DNA of 64,000 nucleotides from CAADGL01 sp964643885 (GCA_964643885.1 CAZXUI010000002.1:1-64000); one strand, 5' to 3'; shown: positions 35,501-45,652, numbered from the stretch's first letter. Notes: generated by a model not told the origin, from the sequence alone. Numbers and translations are program-made.

Positions 35501-35970
35501 ACGACACGCTCGCCTTCAACGGCAGCGGCGCCAGCGAGATCTTTGACGCGTCGCCCAACGGCGAACGCCTGCGGTTCACACGCAATGTCGCCAGCATCGT
35601 CATGGATGTCAGCGGTGTCGAGCAGTTCGATCTGCGGGCGCTCGGCGGCGCCGACCTTCTGACGATCCACGATCTGAGCGCCACGGCGGTCGCGTTCTTC
35701 AACGTCGACCTGGCCGGCACGTTCGGCGGCAGCGCGGGCGATGCTCAGACCGATACGGTCACCGTCAACGGCACGAACGCCCCGGACGTTTTCGACGTCT
35801 TCACCGACAGCGGAACCGTCGTCGTCGATGGCCCGGCCACGCTGGTGCGGATCGACCATCCGGAGGCGCCGCTGGACAGGCTGATTGTCAATGGCCTGGG
35901 CGGGGTCGACTCGATCACCGTCGACCCGGATGTGCAGACGCTGCTGAACGTGACGGTGAATCAGGACTAG
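32524..35970 (+). CDS. Secreted RTX-like calcium-binding repeat protein
   Basis: An 1148-residue exported protein with a signal peptide (RTLRGLVAAAAVGLAADAALA). Glycine-rich nonapeptide-like repeats (GDEGDDTLLGG, GGDGNDILDGQQGND) are those of RTX or hemolysin-type Ca-binding domains. The protein has four long internal repeats of ~210-230 residues, each with WDPGDGSD..EG, an FNGS block, RFxRN(I/V)x(N/S)IVMD and a DL..T segment. The start is a TTG: AAGGAG (32511-32516) lies seven bases upstream and the signal peptide follows. It uses a Sec signal rather than the usual C-terminal type I secretion signal. The gene stands alone between the sparse region and the TPR lipoprotein gene. Confidence 0.85.
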   Translation: MRAFSQNVSHLFTRRYVPTGRTLRGLVAAAAVGLAADAALAGFTAIVNGPTLLIEGDDVSDGLAIRLEPGIPQVLQVDVGDDGTADYSFDRDEFSQIVVHAGGGDDLVRIDESNGVFTDTEITTLNGDEGDDTLLGGVGNERLNGGLGDDLVDGNRGSDIVTLGEGNDLFHWDPGDGSDVIEGGAGRDTLVFNGSAADEIVDLSANGTRLRFSRNIGNIVMDVDGVEQVDFQALGGSDSIVINDLVATKVRAINLDLAGTLNGSAGDEVADLVTYNGTVTSDQIDVTTTDGALVTRHRLPAKPAGLGLGLAIVVKVLNADPIADRLLLSGTEIDHVNVNGTMEADTLSLTANGQTVLASSDTFPSLVELSGITSVAVNGKSGDDTIACTGNLAGLGMLLRLDGGQGDDIVLGSNGGDELYGGPGNDLVDGQQGNDTVFLATGDDVFEWDPGDGSDTVEGGWGTDVMEFNGSNAAEIFDIAADGSRVRFLRNIASIVMDLDGIEQIELRALGGADIVEVNDLTGTVLTHLDVNLAGTLGGNTGDVQVDSVSINGTAAADTWNISADGPAVAAVLNGSPFVTRVFGFEAGDNVAVEAVTGELVNINGSDGPDTFSVVANGTQSRVDSADFSTGVAIIGTPTLSMNGLGGHDTMSCTGNLAGIGLSIVLDGGDGDDTLLGSNGADLLIGGDGNDILDGQQGNDAAFLGAGDDTFQWDPGDGSDTVEGQDGHDTLAFNGSGANEIIDLSANGSRLRFFRNIASIVMDLDGVEQVDFRALGGADIVEVNDLAATDTTQVNVHLAGTIGGSTGDTLADSVLINGTAAADTWDFSADGSAVAAVLNGSPVVTRVFGVEPGDTVVAEAVAGERIEVNGSDGPDTFSIVANGTQTRVDSPSFSAGVAIVGTPTLFANGLGGDDTISCTGNLAGIGIPIVLDGGGDDDTLLASNGADLLLGGDGNDLLDGQQGNDTAFFGAGDDVFQWDPGDGSDIVEGQDGHDTLAFNGSGASEIFDASPNGERLRFTRNVASIVMDVSGVEQFDLRALGGADLLTIHDLSATAVAFFNVDLAGTFGGSAGDAQTDTVTVNGTNAPDVFDVFTDSGTVVVDGPATLVRIDHPEAPLDRLIVNGLGGVDSITVDPDVQTLLNVTVNQD

Positions 35971-36115
35971 GAATCCTCAACGAGCGCCGCGGGCTCCCGG
36001 AATCGCCGAGAGGCGCCGCCGGGGGCCCGGGCTGCTTCATTTGCGGCCGGTGCAGCCCGCCGATAGGCTGTGTCGTCTCATTGGCCGATCTCCATCCCTT
36101 GAAAGGAGTCCGACC

Positions 36116-37798
36116 ATGCCCACCCGCAGATACTTCCTGACCTGTTTGAGTGCGCTGCTGATCGTGACGGGCTGCGCAGCTCCCCGCCCGATTCCGCCCG
36201 GCCCCGCCTACGGCGAGGTCGGCCGGCCGCAGCTCTTCGAGCAGATGGGTCCGCACACGCGCACCGTGACGACCTCCTCGCCTGAGGCGCAGAAGTTCTT
36301 CGACCAGGGCCTCAACTGGCTGTATGCCTTCAATCACGACGAGGCCGTCCGGTCCTTCACGCGGGCGGCCGAGATCGACCCCGACTGCGCCATGGCTTGG
36401 TGGGGCGTCGCCTACGCGCAGGGCCCGAACTACAACGACACGACGATGACGAGCGGGCGCAACGCGGCCGCCTGGTCCGCGCTTCAGAAGGCACTCGCCC
36501 GCACCGAGAAGGCCGCGCCCGTCGAGCGGGCGTTGATCAACGCGCTTTCGCACCGCTACGCCGAGAACCCGCCGGCGGACCGCACGAAGCTCGATCAGGC
36601 CTTTGCCGCCGCGATGGCCGAGGTTTGGGCGGCGTATCCCGAAGACTCCGACGTCGGCACGCTCTACGCCGAGTCGATCATGGTCCAGCATCCGTGGAAG
36701 CTGTATACCTGCGACGGCAAGCCGGCCCGGCAGGACACGCTCACCGCCGTGGCCGTGCTCGAGCGCGTCCTCGAGCTGGCGCCCAACAACCCCGGCGCCA
36801 ATCATCTCTATATCCACGCGATGGAACCGAGCAATGACAAGGAGCGGGCGCTTCCCGCGGCGGACCGGCTGAGCAATCTCGTGCCGGTCAGCGGGCACCT
36901 ACGCCACATGCCGTCGCACATCTACGTGCAGGTCGGCATGTGGGAGCGCTCGATCGACCAGAACGCCAAGGCGATGGTCTCCGACGAGCGCTACCGCAGC
37001 CTCTCACCCGAACAGGGAATGCAGCACGGCTACATGACGCACAATGCCCACATGCTCGCCTTCTCGGCCATGATGATCGGGCGCGAACGGGAGGCGATGG
37101 CCGCGGCCCGGGCGATGTGGGCCAATGTCCCGCCCGAGGTGCTCGAGCAGGTCGGGCCGTTCTTCGACGCGTGGATGTGCTCCGTCTATGACGTGCAGAA
37201 GCGCTTCGGCCGCTGGGACGAGCTGCTGGCCGAGCCGGCGCCGCCCAGCTACCTGCCGACGACGACGGCTGTCTGGCGGGCCCATCGCGCCATCGCCTAC
37301 GCGGCCAAGAAGGACTTCGACAGCGCCGAGCGCGAGTACAAGGCATTCCGCGCGGCGGTGAAGGCGATGCCGGAGGACCCGCGCTGGGAGACGCACGAGA
37401 TGGCGATGAAGTTTCTGGCGGTCAGCGACAGGTTCGTCGCCGGTGAGATCGCGCTTCAGCAAGGCGACTGGGACCAGGCGGCACGGCTGCTCGAGCAGGC
37501 CGCGGCGCTCGAGGATGAGCTGGGCTATGGCGAGCCGCCGCTCTGGCTCCAGCCGGTGCGGCACACGCTGGGCGCGGTCTACCTGAAGGCGGGGCGCTTC
37601 GCCGAGGCTGAGCGGGTGTATCGCCGGGACCTTGCGCAGTGGCGCGAGAACGGCTGGTCGCTGTACGGTCTGTCGCGCGCCCTCGAGGCGCAGGGCAAGA
37701 CGGACGAGGCCCGCAGGGTGCGTCAGCAGTATGAGCGCGTCTGGGCGGGCGCGGATCAGCCGATCACGACGAGCTGCAAGTGCATTCCGGAGGTTTGA
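36116..37798 (+). CDS. TPR-containing lipoprotein
   Basis: A 560-residue protein with a lipobox (LLIVTGCAAP) after a short basic N-terminus. The body contains TPR-like helices, including FFDQGLNWLYAFNHDEAVRSFTRAAEIDPDCAMAWWGVAYAQG near the start and RHTLGAVYLKAGRFAEAERVYRRDL near the end, with a conserved NHLYIHAMEPS segment. This architecture is a known family of bacterial lipoproteins annotated only as tetratricopeptide repeat proteins. The start MPTRRYFL has GAAAGGAG upstream. It is probably a periplasmic scaffold; the function is unknown. Confidence 0.86.
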   Translation: MPTRRYFLTCLSALLIVTGCAAPRPIPPGPAYGEVGRPQLFEQMGPHTRTVTTSSPEAQKFFDQGLNWLYAFNHDEAVRSFTRAAEIDPDCAMAWWGVAYAQGPNYNDTTMTSGRNAAAWSALQKALARTEKAAPVERALINALSHRYAENPPADRTKLDQAFAAAMAEVWAAYPEDSDVGTLYAESIMVQHPWKLYTCDGKPARQDTLTAVAVLERVLELAPNNPGANHLYIHAMEPSNDKERALPAADRLSNLVPVSGHLRHMPSHIYVQVGMWERSIDQNAKAMVSDERYRSLSPEQGMQHGYMTHNAHMLAFSAMMIGREREAMAAARAMWANVPPEVLEQVGPFFDAWMCSVYDVQKRFGRWDELLAEPAPPSYLPTTTAVWRAHRAIAYAAKKDFDSAEREYKAFRAAVKAMPEDPRWETHEMAMKFLAVSDRFVAGEIALQQGDWDQAARLLEQAAALEDELGYGEPPLWLQPVRHTLGAVYLKAGRFAEAERVYRRDLAQWRENGWSLYGLSRALEAQGKTDEARRVRQQYERVWAGADQPITTSCKCIPEV

Positions 37799-37872
37799 TC
37801 GGCACAGCGCGAAGCGCTGCGAACCGTCCGGCGGGCGCGCCTGTGGCTTGGCGGAGGGGGTCCATCGCAGCG

Positions 37873-37900
37873 GGGTCAAGCGCACGCACGAATTTGACCC
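37873..37900. repeat. Small inverted repeat (GGGTCAA...TTGACCC)
   Basis: GGGTCAA (37873-37879) and TTGACCC (37894-37900) are perfect 7-bp arms with a 14-base loop. The pair lies in the gap between the convergent lipoprotein and K+-channel genes and may act as a bidirectional terminator or be a REP-like element. Confidence 0.35.
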
Positions 37901-38033
37901 ACTGGATCGCGGTTATCGGAGCTTGACTCTTCCGCTCGTGCAGGGGTCGAGGGATCACGGGGCGGCAGACGCGATGGCCGGGGACGAGGAGAATTCGTGC
38001 GAGCGGCGTGGCCCAACCTGCCGACTGCACGCG

Positions 38034-39740
38034 TCAACTCGCTCGGAACGCCTCCAGAAACCGCCGCTCTGAGTCGACCGTTCCGATGAGCACCAGTTCG
38101 GAGCCGGCCGGCAGCGGAGTGGCCGGGTCCGGATTGATCTCCATCGCGCCGTCGCGGCAGATGGCGATGACGCTGCAACCGGTTCGCTCGCGAATCGAGG
38201 ATTGGGCCAGGCTGCGCCCCGCCAGGCTCGGCGGAATCGGAATCTTGAGCACGTCGAGCCCCTCGGCGACCATCAGAATGTCGCTGCGCTCGAGCAGGTT
38301 GAAGATGGCGTTCGCGCCCATCGAGGCGTACGACAGCACGAAATCCGCGCCGGCCCGGTGCAGCGTAGCGACGTTTCGCTCCAGCGTCGCGCGGCTGACG
38401 ATCTGCACGTCCGGCCGCAGCCGCCTGCAATAGATCGTCAGGTAGATATTCGTGTTGTCGTCGCGCGGCGTGATGATCACGGTAGGCGCCTTCTCGATTC
38501 CGGCCCGCTCCAGCACGGCCAGTTCGGCCGCGTTGCCGACGATCAGCCGTTTCGGGTCGAGCGGCACGGGCGGATTCTGATCCACGATGCGATAGTCGAT
38601 CCCGCGCTCCTGAAGCGCCGCGGCCGTGGCGCGGCCGACGCGCCCGCCCCCGATGATCAGGGCCGGTGCGCCGGAGACGTTGTAGATCGCGAAATGCTCG
38701 TCGTAGTTGAGGAGCTGTCCCTCGGAGCCCGCCAGCACCAGCACCGTGTGCTGCGTGATGAGTGTCTCCGGCCCGGCCGGCTGAAAGCGGCCGCGCTCCC
38801 ACACGCCCGCGACCGTGACGCCCAGTTCGTTGAGCCGGTTTTCGCGCAGCGTCTTGCCGACGAGCGGCGTGCGCGTGGCGTTGGCCTCCGCGACGAGCAA
38901 CTCGTCGACGCGTCCGATGACGTGCGTCATCGCGTCGCCGCCGATGGCCCGCCGCGCCAGCGAGCGGCCCATCATCTGGTCGAGCTGGAGGACGTTCGTA
39001 GCGCCGGCCAGTTGCAGAATCTCGGCGGCCGCGGCGCCTTTGGCGGTGGTGATGATCGGCACGTCGGGCGCGACCTCGCGAGCGGTCACGACGACGTTGG
39101 TGTTGATCGTGTCCGCACCGGTCGTGGCGATCAGCGCGGCCCGCGTGGCCCGCGTGCGCACGTAGGTCTCCGGGTCGTCCAGGTCGCCGAAGATGACGTT
39201 GAGCCCGAGATCGTGCAATCGGAGCGCTTCGGTCAGGTCGCGCACCAGCAGTGCGTAGGGATACTTGAACTGCTGGAGCTTGGTGATCAGTGCGGCCGTG
39301 ACGGGATCGTAATTGGTCAGGATCACGTGGCCGGCCGCGTCTTCGGGGATTGCGCGCGGCGCTCGGGCGGCCGCCTGCGCCTCGACCCAGGGCGCGTAGA
39401 CGAACTGGATGAACATGAAGGGCAGCAGGATGAGCATGAACATCGTGCCGGAGAGCAGCACGATGATCGAAAAGGCGCGGCCCAGATCGCTCTGAAAGGT
39501 GATGTCGCCGAAGCCGAGCGTCGACATGACGACCAGCGTCCAGTAGACGCTGGTCACCCAACTGTACTCGACCGGTTGCTCGTGGTGGCGATACTCCCAG
39601 GCCATGATGTAGTGAAAGAGGACGCTGTAGACGGTCACCATCAGGGCCAGCACGCCGAGCAGCTTCAGCACGATGCGCAGATTGCGCGAGCCTCTGCGGC
39701 TGCGGACGAAGGTGCTGAAAAGGGCGGCAAAGGTCTTCAT
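38034..39740 (-). CDS. Potassium channel protein with two RCK (TrkA-N/C) modules
   Basis: A 568-residue protein. Two membrane helices (~23-46 and ~88-112) flank a pore loop with selectivity filter TLGFGD (~74-79), a variant of TVGYGD. Two cytoplasmic RCK domains follow. The second has a standard nucleotide-binding turn (IIGGGRVGR), while the first has HVILTNYDPVTAAL and lacks the GxGxxG. Both have TrkA-C-like parts (TLREN..NELGVTVAGV; RSLAQSSIRERTGCSVIAI). It probably gates K+ flux in response to a nucleotide or ion. The start at 39740 matches MKTFAAL. It converges with the TPR lipoprotein gene. Confidence 0.88.
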   Translation of the reverse strand: MKTFAALFSTFVRSRRGSRNLRIVLKLLGVLALMVTVYSVLFHYIMAWEYRHHEQPVEYSWVTSVYWTLVVMSTLGFGDITFQSDLGRAFSIIVLLSGTMFMLILLPFMFIQFVYAPWVEAQAAARAPRAIPEDAAGHVILTNYDPVTAALITKLQQFKYPYALLVRDLTEALRLHDLGLNVIFGDLDDPETYVRTRATRAALIATTGADTINTNVVVTAREVAPDVPIITTAKGAAAAEILQLAGATNVLQLDQMMGRSLARRAIGGDAMTHVIGRVDELLVAEANATRTPLVGKTLRENRLNELGVTVAGVWERGRFQPAGPETLITQHTVLVLAGSEGQLLNYDEHFAIYNVSGAPALIIGGGRVGRATAAALQERGIDYRIVDQNPPVPLDPKRLIVGNAAELAVLERAGIEKAPTVIITPRDDNTNIYLTIYCRRLRPDVQIVSRATLERNVATLHRAGADFVLSYASMGANAIFNLLERSDILMVAEGLDVLKIPIPPSLAGRSLAQSSIRERTGCSVIAICRDGAMEINPDPATPLPAGSELVLIGTVDSERRFLEAFRAS

Positions 39741-39902
39741 GCCCGGGGCCGCTTACTTTGGTTCACAGGGATTCGACCGTCGGCGCGGGCATCTTAGCTC
39801 ATCGGGCGACCGCCTGCATGCGAGCGGGCCGGACAACGCGGATCGCCGCGCCAGGCGCCCGCCCCGCGAAGACTCGACCCGACGCGGCACCATCCCGCTG
39901 CG

Positions 39903-40814
39903 TCAGTCGATCGGCGGCGGATCGTCGTCCCGGCCGCTGCCCGAGAAGAATCGATTCGTCGCCTGCTCGTGCATCGCCGCGATGCTGCCGTCGGGACTCT
40001 CGACGTAGTCGAGCGAGCGGTAGTCCGCCAGCGAGACGCGGCTGTCGCACCAGAGCACGTTCGCCTGCCCGTTGTGGCGCATCTCGGGCGCTGAGCGATG
40101 CTCCGCCGCGCGGTTGTTGTCGTCGCAGAAGTCCCCTTCGGCCGTCAGCCGCGGCGGATCGAGTGACCAGCCGTGGTTGCCGATCGCGAACACATCCCCG
40201 CTCCCGTCGACGCGGTAGTCCGTGCGCTGGTTGGTCGGCTTGCCCGCCGCGGTTCCCAGCGTGTCGGCCGCCATCACCGTCATCGCCGCGTTGATCTGGT
40301 CGAGCTTGACCGGAAAGTTAATAAAGCCGCGAGACTCCTGCCCGCCCTTGAAGCGCGTATTGCCCAGGAACTGGAAGTTATAGCCATACGTGAAATTGCG
40401 GTTGTTGATCCGCTCGGGCACTTCGGGATCGATGAAAACTCGGCTGCCGTCGATCACCTTCCTGTTATCGTCGGCCGGGTCCGGGCTCGGCTTCTCGTAG
40501 GCATAGAAACCCGTCTCGGCGCCCATCGTGACGAACCAGCGCGGCCGGTACTGGTAGCCGTTGCCCACGAAGTAGACGTTTCGGGAGGCGTCGGCGTAGC
40601 GCCCGGGCCGGCCGGGCACGATGCTGCCGCCGTTCTGGTCCGCGTACATGGTCCAGCCGATGCCGAGCTGCTTGAGATTCGAGGCACAGACGGTCGTTCG
40701 CGTCGAGCGCCGCGCGGCCGAGAGCGTCGGCAGCAGAATGGAGATCAACAGCCCGATGATTGCGACCACGACCAGAAGCTCGATCAGGGTAAACGCCCGT
40801 CGCCGTCGTTCCAT
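39903..40814 (-). CDS. Type II secretion/pilin-like protein with prepilin signal
   Basis: A 303-residue protein. The N-terminus MERRRRAFTLIELLVVVAII is a prepilin class III signal: cleavage expected before FTLIELL, with Glu at +5. A long hydrophobic helix follows, then a soluble C-terminal domain like those of the many planctomycete DUF1559-type proteins (NVLWCDSRVSLAD near the end is an H-X-G/DG-like turn). The ATG at 40814 fits the signal. It lies in a minus-strand group with the channel gene but has a 162-base gap from it. Confidence 0.85.
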   Translation of the reverse strand: MERRRRAFTLIELLVVVAIIGLLISILLPTLSAARRSTRTTVCASNLKQLGIGWTMYADQNGGSIVPGRPGRYADASRNVYFVGNGYQYRPRWFVTMGAETGFYAYEKPSPDPADDNRKVIDGSRVFIDPEVPERINNRNFTYGYNFQFLGNTRFKGGQESRGFINFPVKLDQINAAMTVMAADTLGTAAGKPTNQRTDYRVDGSGDVFAIGNHGWSLDPPRLTAEGDFCDDNNRAAEHRSAPEMRHNGQANVLWCDSRVSLADYRSLDYVESPDGSIAAMHEQATNRFFSGSGRDDDPPPID

Positions 40815-41056
40815 GGAGCCATTCCTCGGGATGGGGGATTCCTGCGTCTTCGGCCGCCCGGCACGTCCGCGCTGGATGCCGACCCGGCGTCCGGAGAGCG
40901 CCGCGTCATCATAGCGGGGACCGAGGTGAGGACAAGCTCAATTCGCGGACCGGCCGGAGGTCGTGCGGGGCCGGATTCCACCGGCCACGCGGGCGAGATG
41001 TGAATGTCGCCCGCCGGCCGCGCGGCGTCGCTGCTTCGAGCGAGGCGCCCGACCGG

Positions 41057-42526
41057 CTAACGCAACCTGCGAACATCGAGCGGCGCGCGGCGGCTCGCCG
41101 GATCGTGCCGGGCCGGCTCGCGCGGCAGACCGACGCGCCCGTCCGCGTTGACGCGCTGGGCCGCGATCAAGTCGTCGAAGGACGGCCCGTCGCGCACCCA
41201 TGTGACGACCAGCGCATCGTCCACCAGGACGCAGCGCACCGCGCCGCCGGTGGCGGAGTCCGAGATCGGCCAGGGGTCGGCGGCAACCAGACCGGCCGCA
41301 TCGACGCGATGGACATTCACCGCGGCCGAATCCGGCGGTGAGGCAGGTCCGGAGAGGGCGATCGCGAGGCGGTCGAAAACCCAGGCGGCGTCGAAGCGCC
41401 CGGTGGACACCAGCGGCGCGGCGACGATGCCGGTGTCTCCCCACAGGCGCTGGCCGTCGACAGACATTCGTTGAACCTTGAGAAGCTGCGGCTGAAGCGC
41501 ACCGTCGCGCCAGACTACGAAGAAGTCGCCGCTGGTCGGGTGGCGGACCACAACCGGGTCGAACTGCCGCACGAGCTCCAGGGAGATGCGGCGCCCCTCC
41601 GGCTCGAATACGAGCGTGCCCTCGGGCGTGATGCGCTGCAAGAACATCGGCGTCGGCTCGGACCCGGAATCGGAACCCTGTGTCCAGACGAGCGCCGCCC
41701 CGCCCGCGCCGTCGCGGATGGCGACCGGGTCCGAGTGCCGCGAAGAGCCGGGATTGAGAGGGACGACCGCCAGCGGCTCGGCCCACGCCGGCTCGCCCGC
41801 GGCCGTCACCCGGGCCGTGCGAATCAATCGCGTGTAGGCCCCGGGGCTGTCCCAGAACACGAACGCGCCGTCCGCGTCGTCGGGCACGAGCGCGAAGATG
41901 CGCATGTTGGGGCCGGCGAGGTTGGGAATCGCGGCCGGCTGCGGCCAGACGGGCGAGCCATCCGGCGCGAAGCGACCGACGAAAATCTCGGTACCAAGGT
42001 GCCACGCGATCAGTGCATCGCCATCGGGCAGGCCGAGCAGGCCACCGAGCGTGCCAGCGCCGCCGGAAAAGACGATGCCGGAACCCCACATGGAAGATCC
42101 GTCGGGGGCGACGCGGAGGACTGGGCCGAAGTCACGACTCACGACCACCGAGCCATCGCTGCAAGCCGCCAGATGGGCGCGCTGGGCCAAACAGCCGTCG
42201 AGATTGTCGAGCGCGAGCGACCCGGCCGTGAGAAGCGTCCCGTCGGCGGCGATCCGCTGGAGGCGGAGCGAGCCGAAACACTGCATGTCGACCCAGGCGG
42301 ACCAGGTCGCGCCGTCCGGTGTCGTGACGGTCACCTGCTCGACCAGGCCGACGCCCTCGATTCCGCCCAGCAACAGCGGCGAGTTCGGATCGCGCGGCCA
42401 GGCGGCGGACGCGACGCCGGCTGTCGCGAGGAGCAAGAACCCGGCGGTCAGTGCCAAAGGCAGACTGCCGGTCTGATCGACCTGTAGCGAGTGAGAAGGC
42501 CGCCGGATCGCAGATATTTGCTGCAT
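41057..42526 (-). CDS. Secreted propeller-like protein without a dockerin tail
   Basis: A 489-residue protein. A long N-region leads into a hydrophobic stretch (LPLALTAGFLLLATAGVASA) that looks like a signal peptide. The rest repeats strands such as W..WVD, RIAADGTLL and GDFFVVWRDG, giving a beta-propeller-like pattern close to that of the 13501-16137 gene. It lacks the C-terminal dockerin doublet and ends RRAPLDVRRLR, so it may be a relative that lost its tail. Function unknown. Confidence 0.75.
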   Translation of the reverse strand: MQQISAIRRPSHSLQVDQTGSLPLALTAGFLLLATAGVASAAWPRDPNSPLLLGGIEGVGLVEQVTVTTPDGATWSAWVDMQCFGSLRLQRIAADGTLLTAGSLALDNLDGCLAQRAHLAACSDGSVVVSRDFGPVLRVAPDGSSMWGSGIVFSGGAGTLGGLLGLPDGDALIAWHLGTEIFVGRFAPDGSPVWPQPAAIPNLAGPNMRIFALVPDDADGAFVFWDSPGAYTRLIRTARVTAAGEPAWAEPLAVVPLNPGSSRHSDPVAIRDGAGGAALVWTQGSDSGSEPTPMFLQRITPEGTLVFEPEGRRISLELVRQFDPVVVRHPTSGDFFVVWRDGALQPQLLKVQRMSVDGQRLWGDTGIVAAPLVSTGRFDAAWVFDRLAIALSGPASPPDSAAVNVHRVDAAGLVAADPWPISDSATGGAVRCVLVDDALVVTWVRDGPSFDDLIAAQRVNADGRVGLPREPARHDPASRRAPLDVRRLR

Positions 42527-42701
42527 TTCTGACCCCGATCGTCGCTAAGACCCGTACGAAGACCGGCGGACGGAGATGCGCTCACCGCCGGCGGAGAGTG
42601 CTCCCCACACAATGTCGCGGCGGACCGGCCGGGATTGCGGTTCCGGTCTCGAAGGCCGGCGCGACCGCGGGCGGCATCGGGCTCGCCATTGGGCCGAATC
42701 G

Positions 42702-43850
<1,149 letters not shown>

Positions 43851-43862
43851 GGTCCTAGCACC

Positions 43863-44543
43863 TCACGCAAAGAGCAGCACGAAACCAACCACCAGGATAA
43901 CCGCACCCGCCACGATTCGCAGCGCCTGCGCTGCGCGGTTCCAGCCGCGCGAGTCGGCGAGGCGCTGCACCAGCCCGACGGACGTTCCGCCGGCAAGGAC
44001 GAGTCCGCAGTGCCCTAGACTATACGCGATCAGGAGAAGCGCTCCGAACGCGGCCCCGCTCAGCGGAACGACCGCCAGCAATGCCAGGAGGACCGGCCCG
44101 GCGCACGGCAGCGAGACCAGGCCGAAAAGCAGACCCAGCAGCAGCGCGCCGACGAAGCCTCTCTGCGTCGGCCGAACGCCCGCAGGTGCCGGGATGTGAA
44201 CGTTCAGAAGGCCGATCAGGTGCAGCCCCATCAGCAGACACACACCGGCGGCTACATAGCTCCACCACGCCGCGGACAACACGGAGCTGGCCACCCAGGT
44301 CGCCAGAAACAGCACCGTGAACATGATCGTCAGCCCGATGCTGAACGCCAGCGACAGCAGGAATGAGCGGGCAACGCCGCGCGACTCCTGACCGGCGACA
44401 TAGCCCACCATCAGCGGCACCATAGCCAGGACGCAGGGATTGGCGGCCGTGAGCAGCCCGCCGGCGAACGCCGCGGCCGGCGCGAGCCAGGGATTGCTTT
44501 GAACGACTATGGCGAGACTTTCGCCGAGTTGATCCGTCATCAT
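43863..44543 (-). CDS. ccdA: CcdA/DsbD-type thiol-disulfide membrane transporter
   Basis: A 226-residue protein with six membrane helices and the two conserved cysteines of the family, in TAANPCVLAMVP (~37) and LVSLPCAGPVLL (~143). Family members carry reducing equivalents from cytoplasmic thioredoxin across the membrane. The gene overlaps the upstream thioredoxin gene by four bases (ATGA), so they are translationally coupled. Its place inside an arsenic operon suggests it feeds the exported thioredoxin-like proteins encoded next to it. Confidence 0.88.
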   Translation of the reverse strand: MMTDQLGESLAIVVQSNPWLAPAAAFAGGLLTAANPCVLAMVPLMVGYVAGQESRGVARSFLLSLAFSIGLTIMFTVLFLATWVASSVLSAAWWSYVAAGVCLLMGLHLIGLLNVHIPAPAGVRPTQRGFVGALLLGLLFGLVSLPCAGPVLLALLAVVPLSGAAFGALLLIAYSLGHCGLVLAGGTSVGLVQRLADSRGWNRAAQALRIVAGAVILVVGFVLLFA

Positions 44544-44968
44544 CCGGCTCCGAGCTCGTGCAGCTTGGCGACGATTGCTTCCCTCGAAAGAAACCCCTCG
44601 TGCCGCCAGACTTCTGTGCCGTCGCGGTCGAAGAAGATCTGCGTCGGGATGACCCGCACGCCATACGGCTCGCCGGCTGCCGGGTTCTTCCAGACGTCGA
44701 TGAACTCGATCGTAGCCCGCCCGGCGAACTCACTCTTCAACTCGGCCAGGATCGGCGCCATCTTCTTGCAGGGGATGCACTTGTCGGCGCCAAGATCGAC
44801 CATTCGCGGCAGGCCGCTCGACATGGAGGCGGCGGGCGCAGCCTGCCCGTCCGTGCCCGCATCGGCCGCCGACAACGCCTCGCCGCCATCTCGTAGAATC
44901 GCGACGGTTCCCACGAGCGTGACGACCGCGGCGAAGACGACGAGGTTTGTGAGCAGCTTGCGGTTCAT
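44540..44968 (-). CDS. Membrane-anchored exported thioredoxin-like protein
   Basis: A 142-residue protein. An N-terminal hydrophobic segment (LLTNLVVFAAVVTLVGTVAIL) anchors or exports it. The thioredoxin fold follows with active site CIPCKKM (~64-70), and the cis-proline is in VRVIPTQIFFD. It is expected to face the periplasm and receive electrons from CcdA, encoded by the overlapping downstream gene. Part of the ars-type operon. Confidence 0.87.
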   Translation of the reverse strand: MNRKLLTNLVVFAAVVTLVGTVAILRDGGEALSAADAGTDGQAAPAASMSSGLPRMVDLGADKCIPCKKMAPILAELKSEFAGRATIEFIDVWKNPAAGEPYGVRVIPTQIFFDRDGTEVWRHEGFLSREAIVAKLHELGAG

Positions 44969-45007
44969 TATTTGTACTCCTCCGAGTCAACGCACGAGCC
45001 GCTCGCC

Positions 45008-45652
45008 TCAATGCGCCCCGAATTCCAGCAGCTCGCGGCGGATGTAGTCATTGAACGCCAGCTCGTCCTCGACGAGATCCCAGACTTCCGGGAGGATTTT
45101 CCAGCGAACGGGCTCGCCCCGCACGAATTCCAGCACTACGAGCGACTGCGACTGAAGTCGGAGCTCACGCTCGAAGTGCTCGTTGCCGGGCAGCTCGATG
45201 TTGACGGCGCGCCACTCGACGCGGCCTGCCGCCAGAGCGTCTGCGAAGTGCTCATGTACGGCGGCCTGCGCCAGCGTCTCGATCGCAAGGCAGGTCGGGC
45301 AGCGGAGCGTGCGGTGAAAGTAGATCAGGCGGATTCCGTCTGCGAATTCAGCCTCTGCCACGGAGGCCCGCGGTGGAGCTGTTGAGGTCTGGGGCGTCAG
45401 CGAGTAGTGCTCTGCACCTTTCGCATCGTGCCCATGCATGCCGGACTGCTCGGTTGCGGGACGGGCGAAGTAGAAAATCCCCGTGGCGACGCCGGTAGTG
45501 AGCAGCAGCAGCAGCAGTGCCCCACCCGTCCGGGTGCGTACTCGGGCACCGGCGCGAACATGAACAAAACCGATCAGCGATCCTGAAACGCACACCACCA
45601 GAAGGGCAAGCACGCTCGAAACGGTCAGGACGCCCCATACGCTCGTGTTCAC
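45008..45652 (-). CDS. ArsF-like protein with thioredoxin-type CPTC motif
   Basis: A 214-residue protein. Two hydrophobic segments (LTVSSVLALLVVCVSGSLIGFV and ALLLLLLTTGVATGIFYFA) precede a soluble domain with IRLIYFHRTLRCPTCLAIE. It resembles the family annotated by NCBI as nitrophenyl compound nitroreductase subunit ArsF (from memory), often found in arsenic operons. A GTG at 45652 with GAGAGG upstream is preferred to one at 45673. The CPTC site suggests thiol redox work, probably together with the neighbouring thioredoxins and CcdA. Confidence 0.75.
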   Translation of the reverse strand: MNTSVWGVLTVSSVLALLVVCVSGSLIGFVHVRAGARVRTRTGGALLLLLLTTGVATGIFYFARPATEQSGMHGHDAKGAEHYSLTPQTSTAPPRASVAEAEFADGIRLIYFHRTLRCPTCLAIETLAQAAVHEHFADALAAGRVEWRAVNIELPGNEHFERELRLQSQSLVVLEFVRGEPVRWKILPEVWDLVEDELAFNDYIRRELLEFGAH

